Source: Phyllobacterium phragmitis
Lineage (GTDB): Bacteria > Pseudomonadota > Alphaproteobacteria > Rhizobiales > Rhizobiaceae
Assembly: GCF_002980495.1 (NCBI RefSeq)
Contig: NZ_PVBR01000015.1
Location: 51,254 to 115,253 of the forward strand
Direction: 5' to 3'
DNA length: 64,000 bases
Below, piece by piece: positions 30,115 to 39,934 of the stretch (within the stretch, counting starts at the first letter, position 1; each line of letters begins with the position of its first letter). A model generated the notes under the pieces. That model ran no database searches. It was not told the DNA's origin and saw only the letters and a list, made by a program, of their open reading frames with translations. A program made the position numbers and the translations under genes.

Positions 30115-30215
30115 TTTAAAGTACCTGCTCTTTTCTGATTGAAACCGCCAACGATTCCGGCGATTTCATCCGGCAGCGGAAATTCGGCGCGACACTACGG
30201 CTGCGGGCCAAAAAG

Positions 30216-31406
30216 TCAAGCCCGCTTCTTGTGCCCAAGCAGCCTGAACGCCGCGACAAGCATATAAAGTGCGAAAAATGTCCCGAGAATGACGGCAAAA
30301 CCTTTCGGTCCCATCGCGTCCATGCCAATGCCGACGGCCTGGGGCCCCGCCAGCATCCCCAATGCATAGCAGAAAACGAAGGCGGCATTGGCGGAAGCGA
30401 GTTCGCGCCCGGTGAGCCGGGAGCCGAGATGCGCCAGGCCGACCGTGTAAAGCCCCGCCACCACGCCGCCCCAGACGAAGAGAAGCCCCGCCACCAGATA
30501 CCAGTTGCCGATGATGAAAGGCAGAAGAATCATGCCGAAGAGGCCGATGAGGGCGCATATCAAAAGTAGATTGCGGCGATCGCCAACCCTGTCACTGATG
30601 ATCCCAAGGGGTATCTGCAACAAGACATTGCCGAGGCCGATCATCGTCAGGAGCAGGGCGGCTTCGCTTTCCCCATAACCGATGCGGGTTCCGAAGACGG
30701 GGAAGAGCGCGAAACCACCAGTCTCGACCGCGCCGAACACGAAGACGGCGGCGGTCGCCGTAGGAACCGCGAAGATATAGGGGATGAACGGCACGTGGTC
30801 GCCATCGTCGAAATCGGGGCTGTCCTTCCAGGCCAGAAGTACTGGAATGGCCGCGAGATTGATGATGATGAAGCCGACGCCGAATGGCAGCATTCCGGCA
30901 CTGCCGATCTGCGAGAATATCCACGGGCCAAGCGCAAATCCGAGCGAGAGCGTGGTGGCATAGATGCCGAGCACGAGCCCGCGTTTTTCCGGCGGGGCGG
31001 ACGCATTGATCCAGTATTCCGAGAGCACGAATAGCACGGTGAGCGCGAAATGCAGCGCGATGCGCAACGCGAACCATGCCCATAATGCCTGAAAGAAATG
31101 AAACCCGAGAAAGGCGAAGCCGCCAAGGAGCAGCATGGCGAGAATTGTCCGCACCACGCCGAAACGTGCGGCAATCGGGGCCGCGAGAGGGGCCGCGGCG
31201 ATCGAGGCAAGACCCGCGACAGCCGTATTGGCGCCGATGAGACTGGCTGAATAGCCGCGGCTTTCCAGAAGCACGCTCAGAAGCGGAATACCGAGACCGA
31301 TCGCCATGCCGACGGCGCTGATCGTGGCGATGGCCGCGGCGAGCGAGCGCCAGGGCGCCCCGGATTGCTCTTCGCCCGAGTCGTCGCTTGAGGAGAGGGA
31401 CGTCAT
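30216..31406 (-). CDS. Major facilitator superfamily transporter
   Basis: A 396-residue inner-membrane protein with about 12 hydrophobic helices and an MFS loop between helices 2 and 3 (AARFGVVRTILAM). It is close to the YcaD-like/sugar-efflux branch of unknown substrate. The start at 31406 (MTSLSSSDDSG) lies 4 bases past the NUDIX stop, so the genes are coupled; the frame is open further upstream but overlaps that gene. Part of a minus-strand run with NUDIX, DUF983, rnr and topA. Transported compound cannot be told from sequence. Confidence 0.85.
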   Translation of the reverse strand: MTSLSSSDDSGEEQSGAPWRSLAAAIATISAVGMAIGLGIPLLSVLLESRGYSASLIGANTAVAGLASIAAAPLAAPIAARFGVVRTILAMLLLGGFAFLGFHFFQALWAWFALRIALHFALTVLFVLSEYWINASAPPEKRGLVLGIYATTLSLGFALGPWIFSQIGSAGMLPFGVGFIIINLAAIPVLLAWKDSPDFDDGDHVPFIPYIFAVPTATAAVFVFGAVETGGFALFPVFGTRIGYGESEAALLLTMIGLGNVLLQIPLGIISDRVGDRRNLLLICALIGLFGMILLPFIIGNWYLVAGLLFVWGGVVAGLYTVGLAHLGSRLTGRELASANAAFVFCYALGMLAGPQAVGIGMDAMGPKGFAVILGTFFALYMLVAAFRLLGHKKRA

Positions 31407-31410
31407 GTCT

Positions 31411-32169
31411 TCAGATGATCTCACGGACATAGCGGCCATACCGCATTGCATATTGAACGACCGGAAGGCCAGGGGGCAGAGCAGGGCCGTCCTGCAATTG
31501 CGCTTCGATTTCCTTGAGGATAGTCAGCGTAATCGAAGGCACGTCGAGAGAACAGGCGTCAGTGAAGGAAAGCCAGCGCAATTCTTCCAGTTCGCCGGAA
31601 GGGCCGGTGCCCTCGGGCAGTTGAGCGGCGATGGCGTCGCGGAAAGCGATGAAGAAGCGGGTGTCGAAACGCCTCACATTTCCCGGTGGTGTGATGGCGC
31701 GTGCGACATAGCGGAGAACCGAGAGATCGGGCGTCAGGCTGCGGGCCGCAAATGCCTCCCAGTCTGGGTGGGCAGAACTTGGCTTCTGACCGCTCGCTGT
31801 CGACTTACCGAGGAAAAGCCCGGCCTCTTCATAAGTCTCGCGGATCGCGCAAAGGGCAAGCGCCCTTGCACGCCGCCGCGTGGCGCGGGCACCCATGCCG
31901 GCGAGGAGTTTTTGCTCGTCCTGGCTGACGAGCTCGGCGGCTGCGGCGATGCCGCCATCGGCTGGATCGGCCCGTCCGCCCGGAAAGACGAATTTCCCCG
32001 GCATGAAGACGTGGCCCATATTCCTGCGTCCCATCAGAACGCGAAAATCCTTGTCCTCGCGATCGATCAGGATCAGCGACGCCGCATCGCGTGGGCGCAA
32101 GGGAAACCGGTCGGAATTCGGCTTCACCTGCATTTCCTGCATCTGCTGCGGGGGGCTTTCGGGCGGCAT
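31411..32169 (-). CDS. NUDIX hydrolase (NUDT8/NUDT19-like)
   Basis: Hydrolyses a nucleoside-diphosphate-linked compound, perhaps a CoA derivative. The 252-residue protein has the strand FVFPGGRADPADGG, then a Nudix helix whose conserved second half RETYEEAGLFLG is present. The first half (GX5E) is diverged and separated by an insert of about 35 residues, as in the NUDT8/NUDT19 branch. Starts at 32169 or at internal ATGs 32142/32133 are all possible. Sits between DUF983 (21 bases upstream) and MFS (4 bases downstream) in one operon. Confidence 0.85.
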   Translation of the reverse strand: MPPESPPQQMQEMQVKPNSDRFPLRPRDAASLILIDREDKDFRVLMGRRNMGHVFMPGKFVFPGGRADPADGGIAAAAELVSQDEQKLLAGMGARATRRRARALALCAIRETYEEAGLFLGKSTASGQKPSSAHPDWEAFAARSLTPDLSVLRYVARAITPPGNVRRFDTRFFIAFRDAIAAQLPEGTGPSGELEELRWLSFTDACSLDVPSITLTILKEIEAQLQDGPALPPGLPVVQYAMRYGRYVREII

Positions 32170-32190
32170 TCCGGCTTTCGGACTATGTTA

Positions 32191-32622
32191 CTACACGTGG
32201 TCTTCTTCGCCGCCGAACCCATGCATGTAATATGCCCATTGCAGCCCGATGGTGGCGCCCTTGAGCGGCTGCAGGAACAAAAGCGACAGGATGACGGTAA
32301 CCGGCCCCCAGATCGCCATATGCGCCCACAGTGGTATATCGACGGCGGTTTCGACGCCCATGAACGCGCCGACGACGATATGACCGACGACGAAGATCGT
32401 CAGATAGGCCGGCAGGTCATCCGCGCGCTGGTGATGGAACTCCTCGCCGCATACCGCGCAGGCATCGACGGGTTTGACGAAGGCCCGGAACAGCTTGCCT
32501 TCGCCGCAATGCGGACAGCGGCCGCAAAACCCGCGCCACATGGCCTGCAAAAGCGGGCGGACGGGACGCGCAACCGCCGGGGCTGCGCCAAATATCTGCG
32601 GATTTTCGATTGACTGGTTCAT
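32191..32622 (-). CDS. DUF983 family zinc-ribbon membrane protein
   Basis: The predicted protein has 143 residues. A zinc ribbon with CGRCPHCGEG and CAVCGEEF lies at about 33-61, and two transmembrane helices follow (about 72-92 and 98-118). DUF983 proteins are widespread in alphaproteobacteria; their biochemical role is unknown. The start overlaps the rnr stop by 4 bases (ATGA), so it is co-translated with RNase R. Confidence 0.88.
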   Translation of the reverse strand: MNQSIENPQIFGAAPAVARPVRPLLQAMWRGFCGRCPHCGEGKLFRAFVKPVDACAVCGEEFHHQRADDLPAYLTIFVVGHIVVGAFMGVETAVDIPLWAHMAIWGPVTVILSLLFLQPLKGATIGLQWAYYMHGFGGEEDHV

Positions 32623-34928
32623 GAACGTCCTCTCCGCTTAGCGCGGGGAATGCCCGATGGCTTTCCCCGCCCGCCACGCATCGCGCGGCTTGATTTATGG
32701 TGCGAACGCATCGATGCGGGCATCGGACGCGGTTCGGAAACCATCTCGAAGCGAAGCGATCCGGCTATCGGAAGCGCTTCGATCAATTTGACATCGACGA
32801 TATCGCCGAGGCGATAGCCTTTTCCGCTGCGTTCACCGGCAAGTGCATGGTTCGCTTCGTCGTATAGATAATACTCGTTCCCCAGCGTTGAAATGGGAAT
32901 GAAGCCGTCTGCGCCATATGTCGCAAGCGCGACGAAGAGCCCGGATTTCGTGACACCGGAAATCCTGCCCTGGAATTCGCTGTCGATCTGCGTCGCCAGA
33001 TGATGGGCGATCAGGCGATCGACGGTGTCGCGTTCCGCCACCATCGCCCGCCGTTCCGTGGCCGAAATGAGTGCTGCGATCTCTTCGAGCCGCGCCTCCT
33101 CGTCAGGCGTGATCCCGCCTGGACCAAAGCCGAGAGCGCCGATCAGCGCGCGATGCACGATCAGATCCGCATAACGGCGGATCGGCGAGGTGAAATGCGC
33201 ATAGCGGCTCAGATTGAGGCCGAAATGGCCGATATTGTCAGGGCTGTATGCGGCCTGGCTCTGCGAGCGCAGCACCACCTGGTTGACCAGATCCTGATGG
33301 TCGCTGCCTTCGACGCGCTTCAGGATCTGGTTGAACTGGCCGGGTTTGAGTTGAGCCCCCTTGGCCAGGCTGATATCCAGCGTGCGCAGGAATTCGCGCA
33401 ATGATTCCTGCTTGGCCATCGACGGCGCATCATGGGTGCGGAAGATCAGCGACTGGCGCTTGCGCTCCAGCGTTTCCGCCGCTGCGACATTCGCCTGGAT
33501 CATGAACTCCTCGATGAGCTTGTGCGCATCCAGGCGCGGCGGAATGACGACCTTGTCCACCTTGCCCTCAGGCGTGAGCAGGATCTTCTTTTCCGGCAGG
33601 TCGAGTTCCAGGGGTTCGCGCTCGTTGCGACCGCGCCTGAGCGTCGCATAGGCGTCCCACAGCGGCTTCAGTACCGCATCGAGGATCGGGCCGGTCTTGT
33701 CGTCGGGCGCACCGTCTATCGCCGCCTGTGCCTGTGGATAGGCAAGACGCGCGGCAGAGCGCATCATCACCCGGTGGAAGCTGTGCGAGCGCTTGCGCCC
33801 TTCGGCGGTGAAGATCATCCGGACGGCGAGGGCGGGGCGATCGACGAGCTCTTTCAGGGAGCAGAGATCGTTGGAGATCCGTTCGGGGAGCATCGGCACG
33901 ACACGGTCGGGGAAATAGACGGAATTGCCCCGCTTCAGGGCCTCGCGGTCAAGCGCGGAGCCGGGCAGCACATAGGCCGCGACATCGGCAATGGCCACCG
34001 TGACGATATGACCGCCGGGATTGGAGGGATCGCTGTCCGGTTCGGCAAAAACCGCATCGTCATAATCCTTGGCATCGGCCGGATCGATGGTGACGAGCGG
34101 CAGGCTGCGCCAGTCCTCGCGATGCGCCATGGTGGCGGGCTTGGCCTCTTCCGCCTCCCGCAGCACCTCCTCCGGAAATATATGCGGGATCTCATGCGCA
34201 TGGATGGCGATCATCGACAGCGCCTTTTCACTGTCGATCGAGCCAACGATCTGCCGCACGCTGGCATGGGCAAGACCGTGGCGCCCGGCGCGGGTGATCT
34301 CGACCTCGACCAGATCGCCGGGTTTAGCCTCGTTCAGCTGACCGCTGTCGACGACCAGCTCCGCCTGACGGCGTTCGACCGGCTCTATGCGCCACTCGCC
34401 GTCGCTGGTGCGGCGCAGCACGCCGAGCACCGCATCGCTCCGATGCTCCAGGCGCTTCATGATGCGTGCGGTATAGGCCGGCCCGGTCTTCTCTGGCGAT
34501 GGAAAGATCTTGGCCAGAACCCGGTCGCCAATACCTGGCGCTGGGCCCGTGGCGCCGCGCGAGGGACGGATGAGAACCTCAGGCGCTTTTTCGCCCGTCG
34601 CTTCCCATTCGGCTGGCCTGGCGATCAATCCGCCACCCGCCTCGCGACCCGTAATGTCTAGGACGGCGACGTGCGGCAGCGCCCCCTTCCTCGCCAGTCG
34701 CTTGGCGCGTTTTTCGATCAGCCCTTCATCGGCAAGATCGCGCAGCATGTCTTTCAGGAAAATCCTGTTATCACCCTTCAGGTTGAAAGCCTTGGCTATG
34801 TCGCGCTTGCCGGCGCGATCGGGGTTCTCATTGATGAAGGTCAGGATATCGTCACGCGTCGGCAGATGCGTTTGGCGATCTTGGCTTGTCCGGCCAGGCT
34901 TGGGTGGTTTCGAAATCTGGCGCGCCAA
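32619..34928 (-). CDS. rnr: Ribonuclease R
   Basis: A processive 3'-5' exoribonuclease able to degrade structured RNA. The 769-residue protein has an N-terminal helix-turn-helix-like region, cold-shock OB folds, the RNB catalytic domain with DPADAKDYDDAVF (about 283-295, metal-binding Asp residues), an S1 domain near the C terminus and a basic tail. The start appears to be TTG at 34928 (MARQISKPPK), 12 bases after the topA stop, with AAGGGA just upstream; no ATG is close. In operon topA-rnr-DUF983. Confidence 0.94.
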   Translation of the reverse strand: MARQISKPPKPGRTSQDRQTHLPTRDDILTFINENPDRAGKRDIAKAFNLKGDNRIFLKDMLRDLADEGLIEKRAKRLARKGALPHVAVLDITGREAGGGLIARPAEWEATGEKAPEVLIRPSRGATGPAPGIGDRVLAKIFPSPEKTGPAYTARIMKRLEHRSDAVLGVLRRTSDGEWRIEPVERRQAELVVDSGQLNEAKPGDLVEVEITRAGRHGLAHASVRQIVGSIDSEKALSMIAIHAHEIPHIFPEEVLREAEEAKPATMAHREDWRSLPLVTIDPADAKDYDDAVFAEPDSDPSNPGGHIVTVAIADVAAYVLPGSALDREALKRGNSVYFPDRVVPMLPERISNDLCSLKELVDRPALAVRMIFTAEGRKRSHSFHRVMMRSAARLAYPQAQAAIDGAPDDKTGPILDAVLKPLWDAYATLRRGRNEREPLELDLPEKKILLTPEGKVDKVVIPPRLDAHKLIEEFMIQANVAAAETLERKRQSLIFRTHDAPSMAKQESLREFLRTLDISLAKGAQLKPGQFNQILKRVEGSDHQDLVNQVVLRSQSQAAYSPDNIGHFGLNLSRYAHFTSPIRRYADLIVHRALIGALGFGPGGITPDEEARLEEIAALISATERRAMVAERDTVDRLIAHHLATQIDSEFQGRISGVTKSGLFVALATYGADGFIPISTLGNEYYLYDEANHALAGERSGKGYRLGDIVDVKLIEALPIAGSLRFEMVSEPRPMPASMRSHHKSSRAMRGGRGKPSGIPRAKRRGRS

Positions 34929-34940
34929 TCCCTTAATTCC

Positions 34941-37562
34941 TTATTCTGTTTTTGCGGTCTTCTTCGCCGTCTTGGTCGGGGCTTTCTTCGCCGGTGCCTT
35001 GGTGGTCTTGGTTGCTGTTTTGGCAGTCTTGGCGCGGGCCGGCTTCTTGGCCGAAGCGCCGCCCTTTTCCGCTATCAGCGCCAGCGCGTCCTCAAGCGTC
35101 ACGCTGGCAGGCTCCTTGCCCTTCGGCAGCGTGGCGTTGATCTTGCCCCAATTGACATAGGGACCGTAGCGGCCGTCGCGTACCGTGATCGGGCCGCCAT
35201 CGGGATGGTCGCCCAATGTCGCCAGCGCCGCGGGCGTGGAGCGCGTGCGCCCGCCCTTCGCCTGCTTGTCGGCAAGAACGGTCACGGCGCGGTTGATGCC
35301 GATCGAGAATACCTCCTCGGCATTCTCCACATTGGCGAATGTACCGTCATGCGTCACATAGGGACCATAGCGTCCGATACCAGCGGAAATCATCTTGCCG
35401 GTTTCCGGATGTTTTCCGATGTCGCGCGGCAAGGACAAGAGCGCCAGCGCCTTTTCATGATCGATCGTCTCGATCGACCATCCCTTGGGCAGGCTGGCGC
35501 GCTTCGCCTCCTTGCCTTCGCCCCGCTGGATATAGGGGCCGAAGCGGCCATTGCGCGCGGTGATCTCCTCGTCCGTATAGGGATCCTTGCCAAGCATTTT
35601 CGGCTCGTCGGCCGCCGATCCTTTGCCGCTGCCATTGGCATCGCCGCCGAGCTGGCGCGTGAATTTGCACTCCGGATAGTTCGAGCAGCCGACAAAAGCC
35701 CCGAATTTCCCGAGCTTCAGGGATAGCGTGCCGGTGCCGCAGGTGGGGCAGCTGCGCGGGTCGCTGCCATCCTCGCGCGGCGGGAAGGCGAGCGGGCTTA
35801 ATTCCTCATTCAGCGCGTCGAGGACGTTGGTGACGCGCAATTCCTTGATGTTGCCGACGGCAGCGGAAAAATCGTTCCAGAAATCGCGCAGAACGTCTTT
35901 CCACAAGAGCTTGCCGTCCGAGATCAGGTCGAGCTTTTCCTCGAGATCCGCCGTGAAATCATATTCCACGTAACGGTCGAAGAAGCTTTCCAGAAATGCG
36001 ATGACTAGGCGTCCCTTGGCTTCTGGAATGAGCTTGCGCTTGTCGATGGCCACATATTCGCGGTCGCGCAATGTGCTGAGCGTCGCGGTATAGGTGGAGG
36101 GCCGGCCGATGCCGAGTTCTTCCATCTTCTTGATGAGGGTTGCTTCGGAATAGCGCGGCGGCGGCTCCGTTGAATGTTGGGTGGCGTTGATCTTTTCGCG
36201 CGCAAGCGCTTCTCCGGCACGGACTTCCGGCAGGCGCGCGCCGTCCTCGTCGTCATCCTCGTCCTCCCGATGCTCGGTATAGGCGGCGATGAAGCCGTCG
36301 AATCGGGTGACGGAGCCGGTGGCGCGGAGCTGTGCCGTCTGCGCCCCGTTCGTTGCTTCGATCTCCACGGTCGTGCGCTCGATATCGGCAGACTGCATCT
36401 GGCTGGCGATCGCGCGTTTCCAGATCAGATCGTAGAGTTTTGCCTGGTCGTCCTCGAGATAACGGCGCATTTCCTTCGGATGACGGTCGAAATCCGTCGG
36501 GCGAATCGCCTCGTGCGCTTCCTGGGCATTTTTCGCCTTTGACGCATAGAAGCGCGGCTTCTCCGGCACATAATTGGCGCCGAAACCGCTGCCGATGGCG
36601 CTACGCGCGGCTTGTATGGCGTCAGGATCCATCTGCACGCCGTCGGTTCGCATATAGGTGATGAGGCCGGCTGTTTCGCCGCCGATATCGATGCCTTCGT
36701 AGAGACGCTGGGCGATCTGCATGGTGCGCGACGCGGAAAAACCGAGCTTGGCTGACGCCGCCTGCTGCAGGGTCGATGTCGTGAAGGGAGGGCCGGGATT
36801 GCGCTTTGTCGGCTTGGCCTCGACCGATGCCGCCTTGAACGCCGCCCCCTCCAGCATGGTGCGGATGGTGCCGGCCTGTTCGGCATTCCTGATATCGAGC
36901 TTGCCGAGCTTCTTGCCGTCGAAAACGGTCAGTCGTGCTTCGAAGCCATCGTCGCGCGGCGTCTTCAGAAGCGCTGCGATATTCCAATATTCCTCACGGA
37001 CGAAGCGTTCGATCTCCGCCTCGCGGTCGCAGACGAGGCGCAGCGCAACCGATTGGACACGGCCCGCAGAGCGTGCGCCAGGCAGCTTACGCCAGAGCAC
37101 GGGCGACAGCGTGAAGCCGACGAGGTAGTCGAGAGCGCGGCGCGCCAGATATGCATCGACAAGCGGCGCATCGATTTCACGCGGCTGGGCCATGGCATCC
37201 AGCACGGCCTTTTTCGTGATGGCGTTGAAAGCGACGCGTTGGACCGATTTCGAGCCGATCACCTTCTTCTGGCGCAGCACTTCAAGAACGTGCCATGAAA
37301 TCGCTTCGCCTTCGCGATCGGGATCGGTTGCGAGAATGAGGCCGTCGCTTTCCTTCACCGCCTTGGCGATCTCGCTGAGGCGCTTGGAGGACGGCGTATC
37401 GACTTCCCATGACATGGCGAAATCTTCATCCGGACGAACCGAACCGTCCTTGGCAGGAAGATCGCGGACATGACCGAACGAGGCCAGGACCTTATAGTCC
37501 GAACCAAGATATTTATTGATTGTTTTTGCCTTGGCAGGCGATTCGACAACGACGAGTTTCAT
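34941..37562 (-). CDS. topA: DNA topoisomerase I
   Basis: A type IA topoisomerase that relaxes negative supercoils. The 873-residue protein starts with the TOPRIM domain (MKLVVVESPAKAKTINKYLG; later ATDPDREGEAI). The active-site Tyr lies in GLITYMRTDG at about residue 302. One C4 zinc ribbon (CPTCGTG...GCSNYPECKF, about 615-645) is followed by three GxYGPY-type repeats and a Lys/Ala-rich tail of about 45 residues. First gene of the topA-rnr-DUF983-NUDIX-MFS run. A 268-base AT-rich region separates it from the divergent small gene at 37831. Confidence 0.96.
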   Translation of the reverse strand: MKLVVVESPAKAKTINKYLGSDYKVLASFGHVRDLPAKDGSVRPDEDFAMSWEVDTPSSKRLSEIAKAVKESDGLILATDPDREGEAISWHVLEVLRQKKVIGSKSVQRVAFNAITKKAVLDAMAQPREIDAPLVDAYLARRALDYLVGFTLSPVLWRKLPGARSAGRVQSVALRLVCDREAEIERFVREEYWNIAALLKTPRDDGFEARLTVFDGKKLGKLDIRNAEQAGTIRTMLEGAAFKAASVEAKPTKRNPGPPFTTSTLQQAASAKLGFSASRTMQIAQRLYEGIDIGGETAGLITYMRTDGVQMDPDAIQAARSAIGSGFGANYVPEKPRFYASKAKNAQEAHEAIRPTDFDRHPKEMRRYLEDDQAKLYDLIWKRAIASQMQSADIERTTVEIEATNGAQTAQLRATGSVTRFDGFIAAYTEHREDEDDDEDGARLPEVRAGEALAREKINATQHSTEPPPRYSEATLIKKMEELGIGRPSTYTATLSTLRDREYVAIDKRKLIPEAKGRLVIAFLESFFDRYVEYDFTADLEEKLDLISDGKLLWKDVLRDFWNDFSAAVGNIKELRVTNVLDALNEELSPLAFPPREDGSDPRSCPTCGTGTLSLKLGKFGAFVGCSNYPECKFTRQLGGDANGSGKGSAADEPKMLGKDPYTDEEITARNGRFGPYIQRGEGKEAKRASLPKGWSIETIDHEKALALLSLPRDIGKHPETGKMISAGIGRYGPYVTHDGTFANVENAEEVFSIGINRAVTVLADKQAKGGRTRSTPAALATLGDHPDGGPITVRDGRYGPYVNWGKINATLPKGKEPASVTLEDALALIAEKGGASAKKPARAKTAKTATKTTKAPAKKAPTKTAKKTAKTE

Positions 37563-37830
37563 ACTTTGACCCTAGTTTTCGGGCCCCTGTCGCTACACAA
37601 AAGCACATTCGATGGGGGTAAATTTGTTTCCCAAATGAACAGCCCATCTCGTTTGGTCAAGGGCAACGCGATATTTTTCGTGAAATACAACTTTTAGTTG
37701 CTTTTTATTGAAATGAAAGTGAAAGTAGTATTACTGATACATCATCAGCCGGTGAATGGCTGGATTTTGAAATCAATATTGGCATGTTGAAAATCATCAT
37801 ATTGCAATAGCAACTCTTTTCAGGTCTGCA

Positions 37831-38031
37831 ATGAACGAGACAGATGTAAAACGCATTGAAGTCCTTTCATATGTCCAGCAAATGCTTGGAGAACTGCGCT
37901 GGATGGCCCATTCCATAGACTATCCGATGCTCGGATATTTCATCGAAATGGCCTACATCGAAAGCGAGGACGCGATCCGGAGCGAACGCGAAGCAAACTC
38001 AGACAGGCAGAAGCGAGACGGCGCCGCCTGA
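37831..38031 (+). CDS. Small conserved-looking protein, 66 residues
   Basis: MNETDVKRIEVLSYVQQMLG begins a soluble helical protein with the stretch YPMLGYFIEMAYIESEDAI and a charged C terminus. I do not recognise a named family, though similar short proteins occur in rhizobia next to dprA or topA as I recall. The upstream 250 bases are strikingly AT-rich and probably hold its promoter. Its last 33 bases overlap the 3' end of dprA on the other strand. Probably real because the sequence composition is protein-like and its start is clean. Confidence 0.6.
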   Translation: MNETDVKRIEVLSYVQQMLGELRWMAHSIDYPMLGYFIEMAYIESEDAIRSEREANSDRQKRDGAA

Positions 38032-39186
38032 ATGACGCGCTATGCGGCCGGCAAGATCGAGTTCGAGCAGAACCAGGAAAACCTGTGACGGGTGTAGGCC
38101 TGTATGACGGATGAGAGCATCCGGCTCGGTCGGCACGGGACTCAACGCGTCGATGATGCGATCCCGCTCCGGGTCGCTCAAAAGCGTCATCGGAGAAACT
38201 GTCGCCTCATCGAGCATATTGTCTCGTCCATCTGGCCCATCCGGCATGTTCAGCGGTAATTCGCCGACAGATGCTCCGCCTATCATGGGGCCGATCAGGG
38301 GGGTGAGTGCTTCTACGATGTCGTTGGCTTCGGTGACCAGGATTGCGCCATTCTTGAGAAGCCTGTTCGTTCCGGCCGAACGAGGATCGAGCGGCGAACC
38401 CGGGACGGCGAACAAAAGCCGCCCCATTTCACCCGCCAGCCGGGCGCTGATCAGCGAACCGGATCGGTCGGCCGCTTCGATGACGACAAGCCCAAGCGAG
38501 ATACCGGCGATGATGCGGTTGCGGCGAGGGAAATCGCGGGCGCGAGGCTCCCAGCCCATCGGCATTTCGCTGATCAGCACGCCGTTCTTTTCCGGAATGG
38601 CATTGTAGAGATGCATGTTCTCAGGCGGATAGGGCTTGTCCAACCCGCCTGCGAGAACGGCGATGGTGCCGGTATCGAGGCTTGCCTCGTGGGCCGCGGC
38701 ATCGATCCCGCGCGCCAGCCCGGATACGATCGCATAGCCGGCAGCGCCAAGCTCCCTGACCAGCCTGTGGGTGAAACGGCTGCCGGCAAGCGAGGAATTA
38801 CGCGCGCCGACGATGGCGACAGGCGGGATATTGAAGAGATTGGCATCGCCCTTGATCGCGACAAGCGGCGGAGAGGTTTCATGATGGCGCAGATAGGGCG
38901 GATAGCCCGGTTCACCCATTCCGATGAAGCGCCCGCCGATTTTATCGATAAGCTCCATTTCGCGTTCGGCATCTTCGATCGAGGCCACGCGGATCGGTCG
39001 GTTTCCACCGCCGCGACGCATCAGTTCGGGCAACATTTGCAGCGCATCGCCGGCGGAGCCGAAATGCGAGATCAGATCGCGAAAGGTGACGGGGCCGACA
39101 TTTTCGCTGCGTATCAGGCGCAGCCAATTCAGCCTCTGGCGATCGGACAGGCGAATTCCCTTTGGCGAATCCGCGGAACCGGTCAT
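37999..39186 (-). CDS. dprA: DNA-processing protein DprA
   Basis: Binds incoming single-stranded DNA and loads RecA during natural transformation; also present in non-competent bacteria. The 395-residue protein has a SAM-like N-terminal region, the Rossmann-like core with [19 protein letters not shown] (about 156-174) and AAGGL-type loop ([11 protein letters not shown]), and a C-terminal winged-helix domain (about 330-390). Overlaps plsY by 4 bases, so the two are co-translated. Confidence 0.93.
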   Translation of the reverse strand: MTGSADSPKGIRLSDRQRLNWLRLIRSENVGPVTFRDLISHFGSAGDALQMLPELMRRGGGNRPIRVASIEDAEREMELIDKIGGRFIGMGEPGYPPYLRHHETSPPLVAIKGDANLFNIPPVAIVGARNSSLAGSRFTHRLVRELGAAGYAIVSGLARGIDAAAHEASLDTGTIAVLAGGLDKPYPPENMHLYNAIPEKNGVLISEMPMGWEPRARDFPRRNRIIAGISLGLVVIEAADRSGSLISARLAGEMGRLLFAVPGSPLDPRSAGTNRLLKNGAILVTEANDIVEALTPLIGPMIGGASVGELPLNMPDGPDGRDNMLDEATVSPMTLLSDPERDRIIDALSPVPTEPDALIRHTGLHPSQVFLVLLELDLAGRIARHSGGAVSLLPV

Positions 39187-39797
39187 CCCTTGGCCCCGAT
39201 CTTTCCTTCGGTGCCGCTCAGGAGACGGGAGATATTGGCTCGGTGCTTGATGAAGACGATGACGGTCATGACGACGAACAGAAGCGCAGTATCATGAAGA
39301 CCGAAAAGATAGAGCGCGACCGGCACGGCTATGGCCGCGACGAGCGCTGAAAGCGAGGAATAGCGTGTCGCGAAAGCCACGGCCAGCCAGACCAGCGCGA
39401 AGACCAGCGCACCTTTCCAGGCAAGGCCGATGAGAACGCCGAGATAGGTGGCCACGCCCTTGCCGCCCTTGAAGCCGATCCAGATGGGGTAGAGATGGCC
39501 GAGAAATGCGCCGAAGCCGGCGGCAAGCGCGAATTCCGGTCCCCAGCGCCCGGCAATGAGAACGGTGGCGGCGCCTTTCAGCATGTCGAGAAGCAGCGTC
39601 GCCGCCGCGAGCTTCTTATTGCCCGTGCGCAGCACATTGGTGGCGCCTATATTGCCCGAGCCGATGGCGCGGACGTCGCCAAGGCCGGCAAGGCGGGTCA
39701 GGACGAGACCGAAAGGTATCGATCCCAGGAGATAGCCGAATATGAGTGCGGCAAGCAGAGCGGGCAGCCCCGCCTGCAGGATGGTCGGATCGATCAC
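39183..39797 (-). CDS. plsY: Acyl-phosphate:glycerol-3-phosphate acyltransferase
   Basis: Catalyses the first acylation of glycerol-3-phosphate in phospholipid synthesis, using acyl-phosphate. The 204-residue integral membrane protein has the family motifs [14 protein letters not shown] (about 46-59) and [14 protein letters not shown] (about 108-121) between hydrophobic helices. Upstream lie two palindromic elements (39821-39928) separating it from the pyrBC' unit; it is followed directly by dprA. Confidence 0.94.
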   Translation of the reverse strand: MIDPTILQAGLPALLAALIFGYLLGSIPFGLVLTRLAGLGDVRAIGSGNIGATNVLRTGNKKLAAATLLLDMLKGAATVLIAGRWGPEFALAAGFGAFLGHLYPIWIGFKGGKGVATYLGVLIGLAWKGALVFALVWLAVAFATRYSSLSALVAAIAVPVALYLFGLHDTALLFVVMTVIVFIKHRANISRLLSGTEGKIGAKG

Positions 39798-39820
39798 TAT
39801 GCCTCTCCCCCTCGGCTCTA

Positions 39821-39877
39821 ATGCTACTGCATAATTCCTTAAATCGGAATCGATTTGAGGATAAAATTATGCAGCAT
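39821..39877. repeat. Large imperfect inverted repeat between the pyrC homologue and plsY
   Basis: The arms atgctactgcataatt and aattatgcagcat face each other across an inner inverted pair aaatcg/cgattt. From memory this design is a common dispersed intergenic element of Brucella and relatives. It could form a long hairpin in RNA leaving the pyrimidine genes and may separate that transcript from plsY. Confidence 0.7.
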
Positions 39878-39888
39878 TTAAAAGTGTT

Positions 39889-39928
39889 AGAGCGTCCTTT
39901 GCGCGTCCAATTGGACGCCCGGCGCTCT
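39889..39928. repeat. Nested palindrome after the pyrC homologue
   Basis: A perfect 16-bp palindrome GCGTCCAATTGGACGC (39903-39918) is enclosed by agagcg/cgctct (39889-39894 and 39923-39928). It lies just past the stop codon of the dihydroorotase homologue on the minus strand, in the right place for a terminator hairpin, although no long T-run follows. Confidence 0.65.
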
Positions 39929-39934
39929 ACCGGC

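Noticed and set aside
29596..30138. A 180-codon plus-strand frame over rpmG and the small exported peptide
   Set aside because: The minus strand encodes an unmistakable L33 protein here with its own terminator.
31306..32613. A 435-codon plus-strand frame opposite NUDIX and DUF983
   Set aside because: Low-complexity antisense translation; the minus-strand genes carry clear motifs (RETYEEAG, CGRCPHCG).
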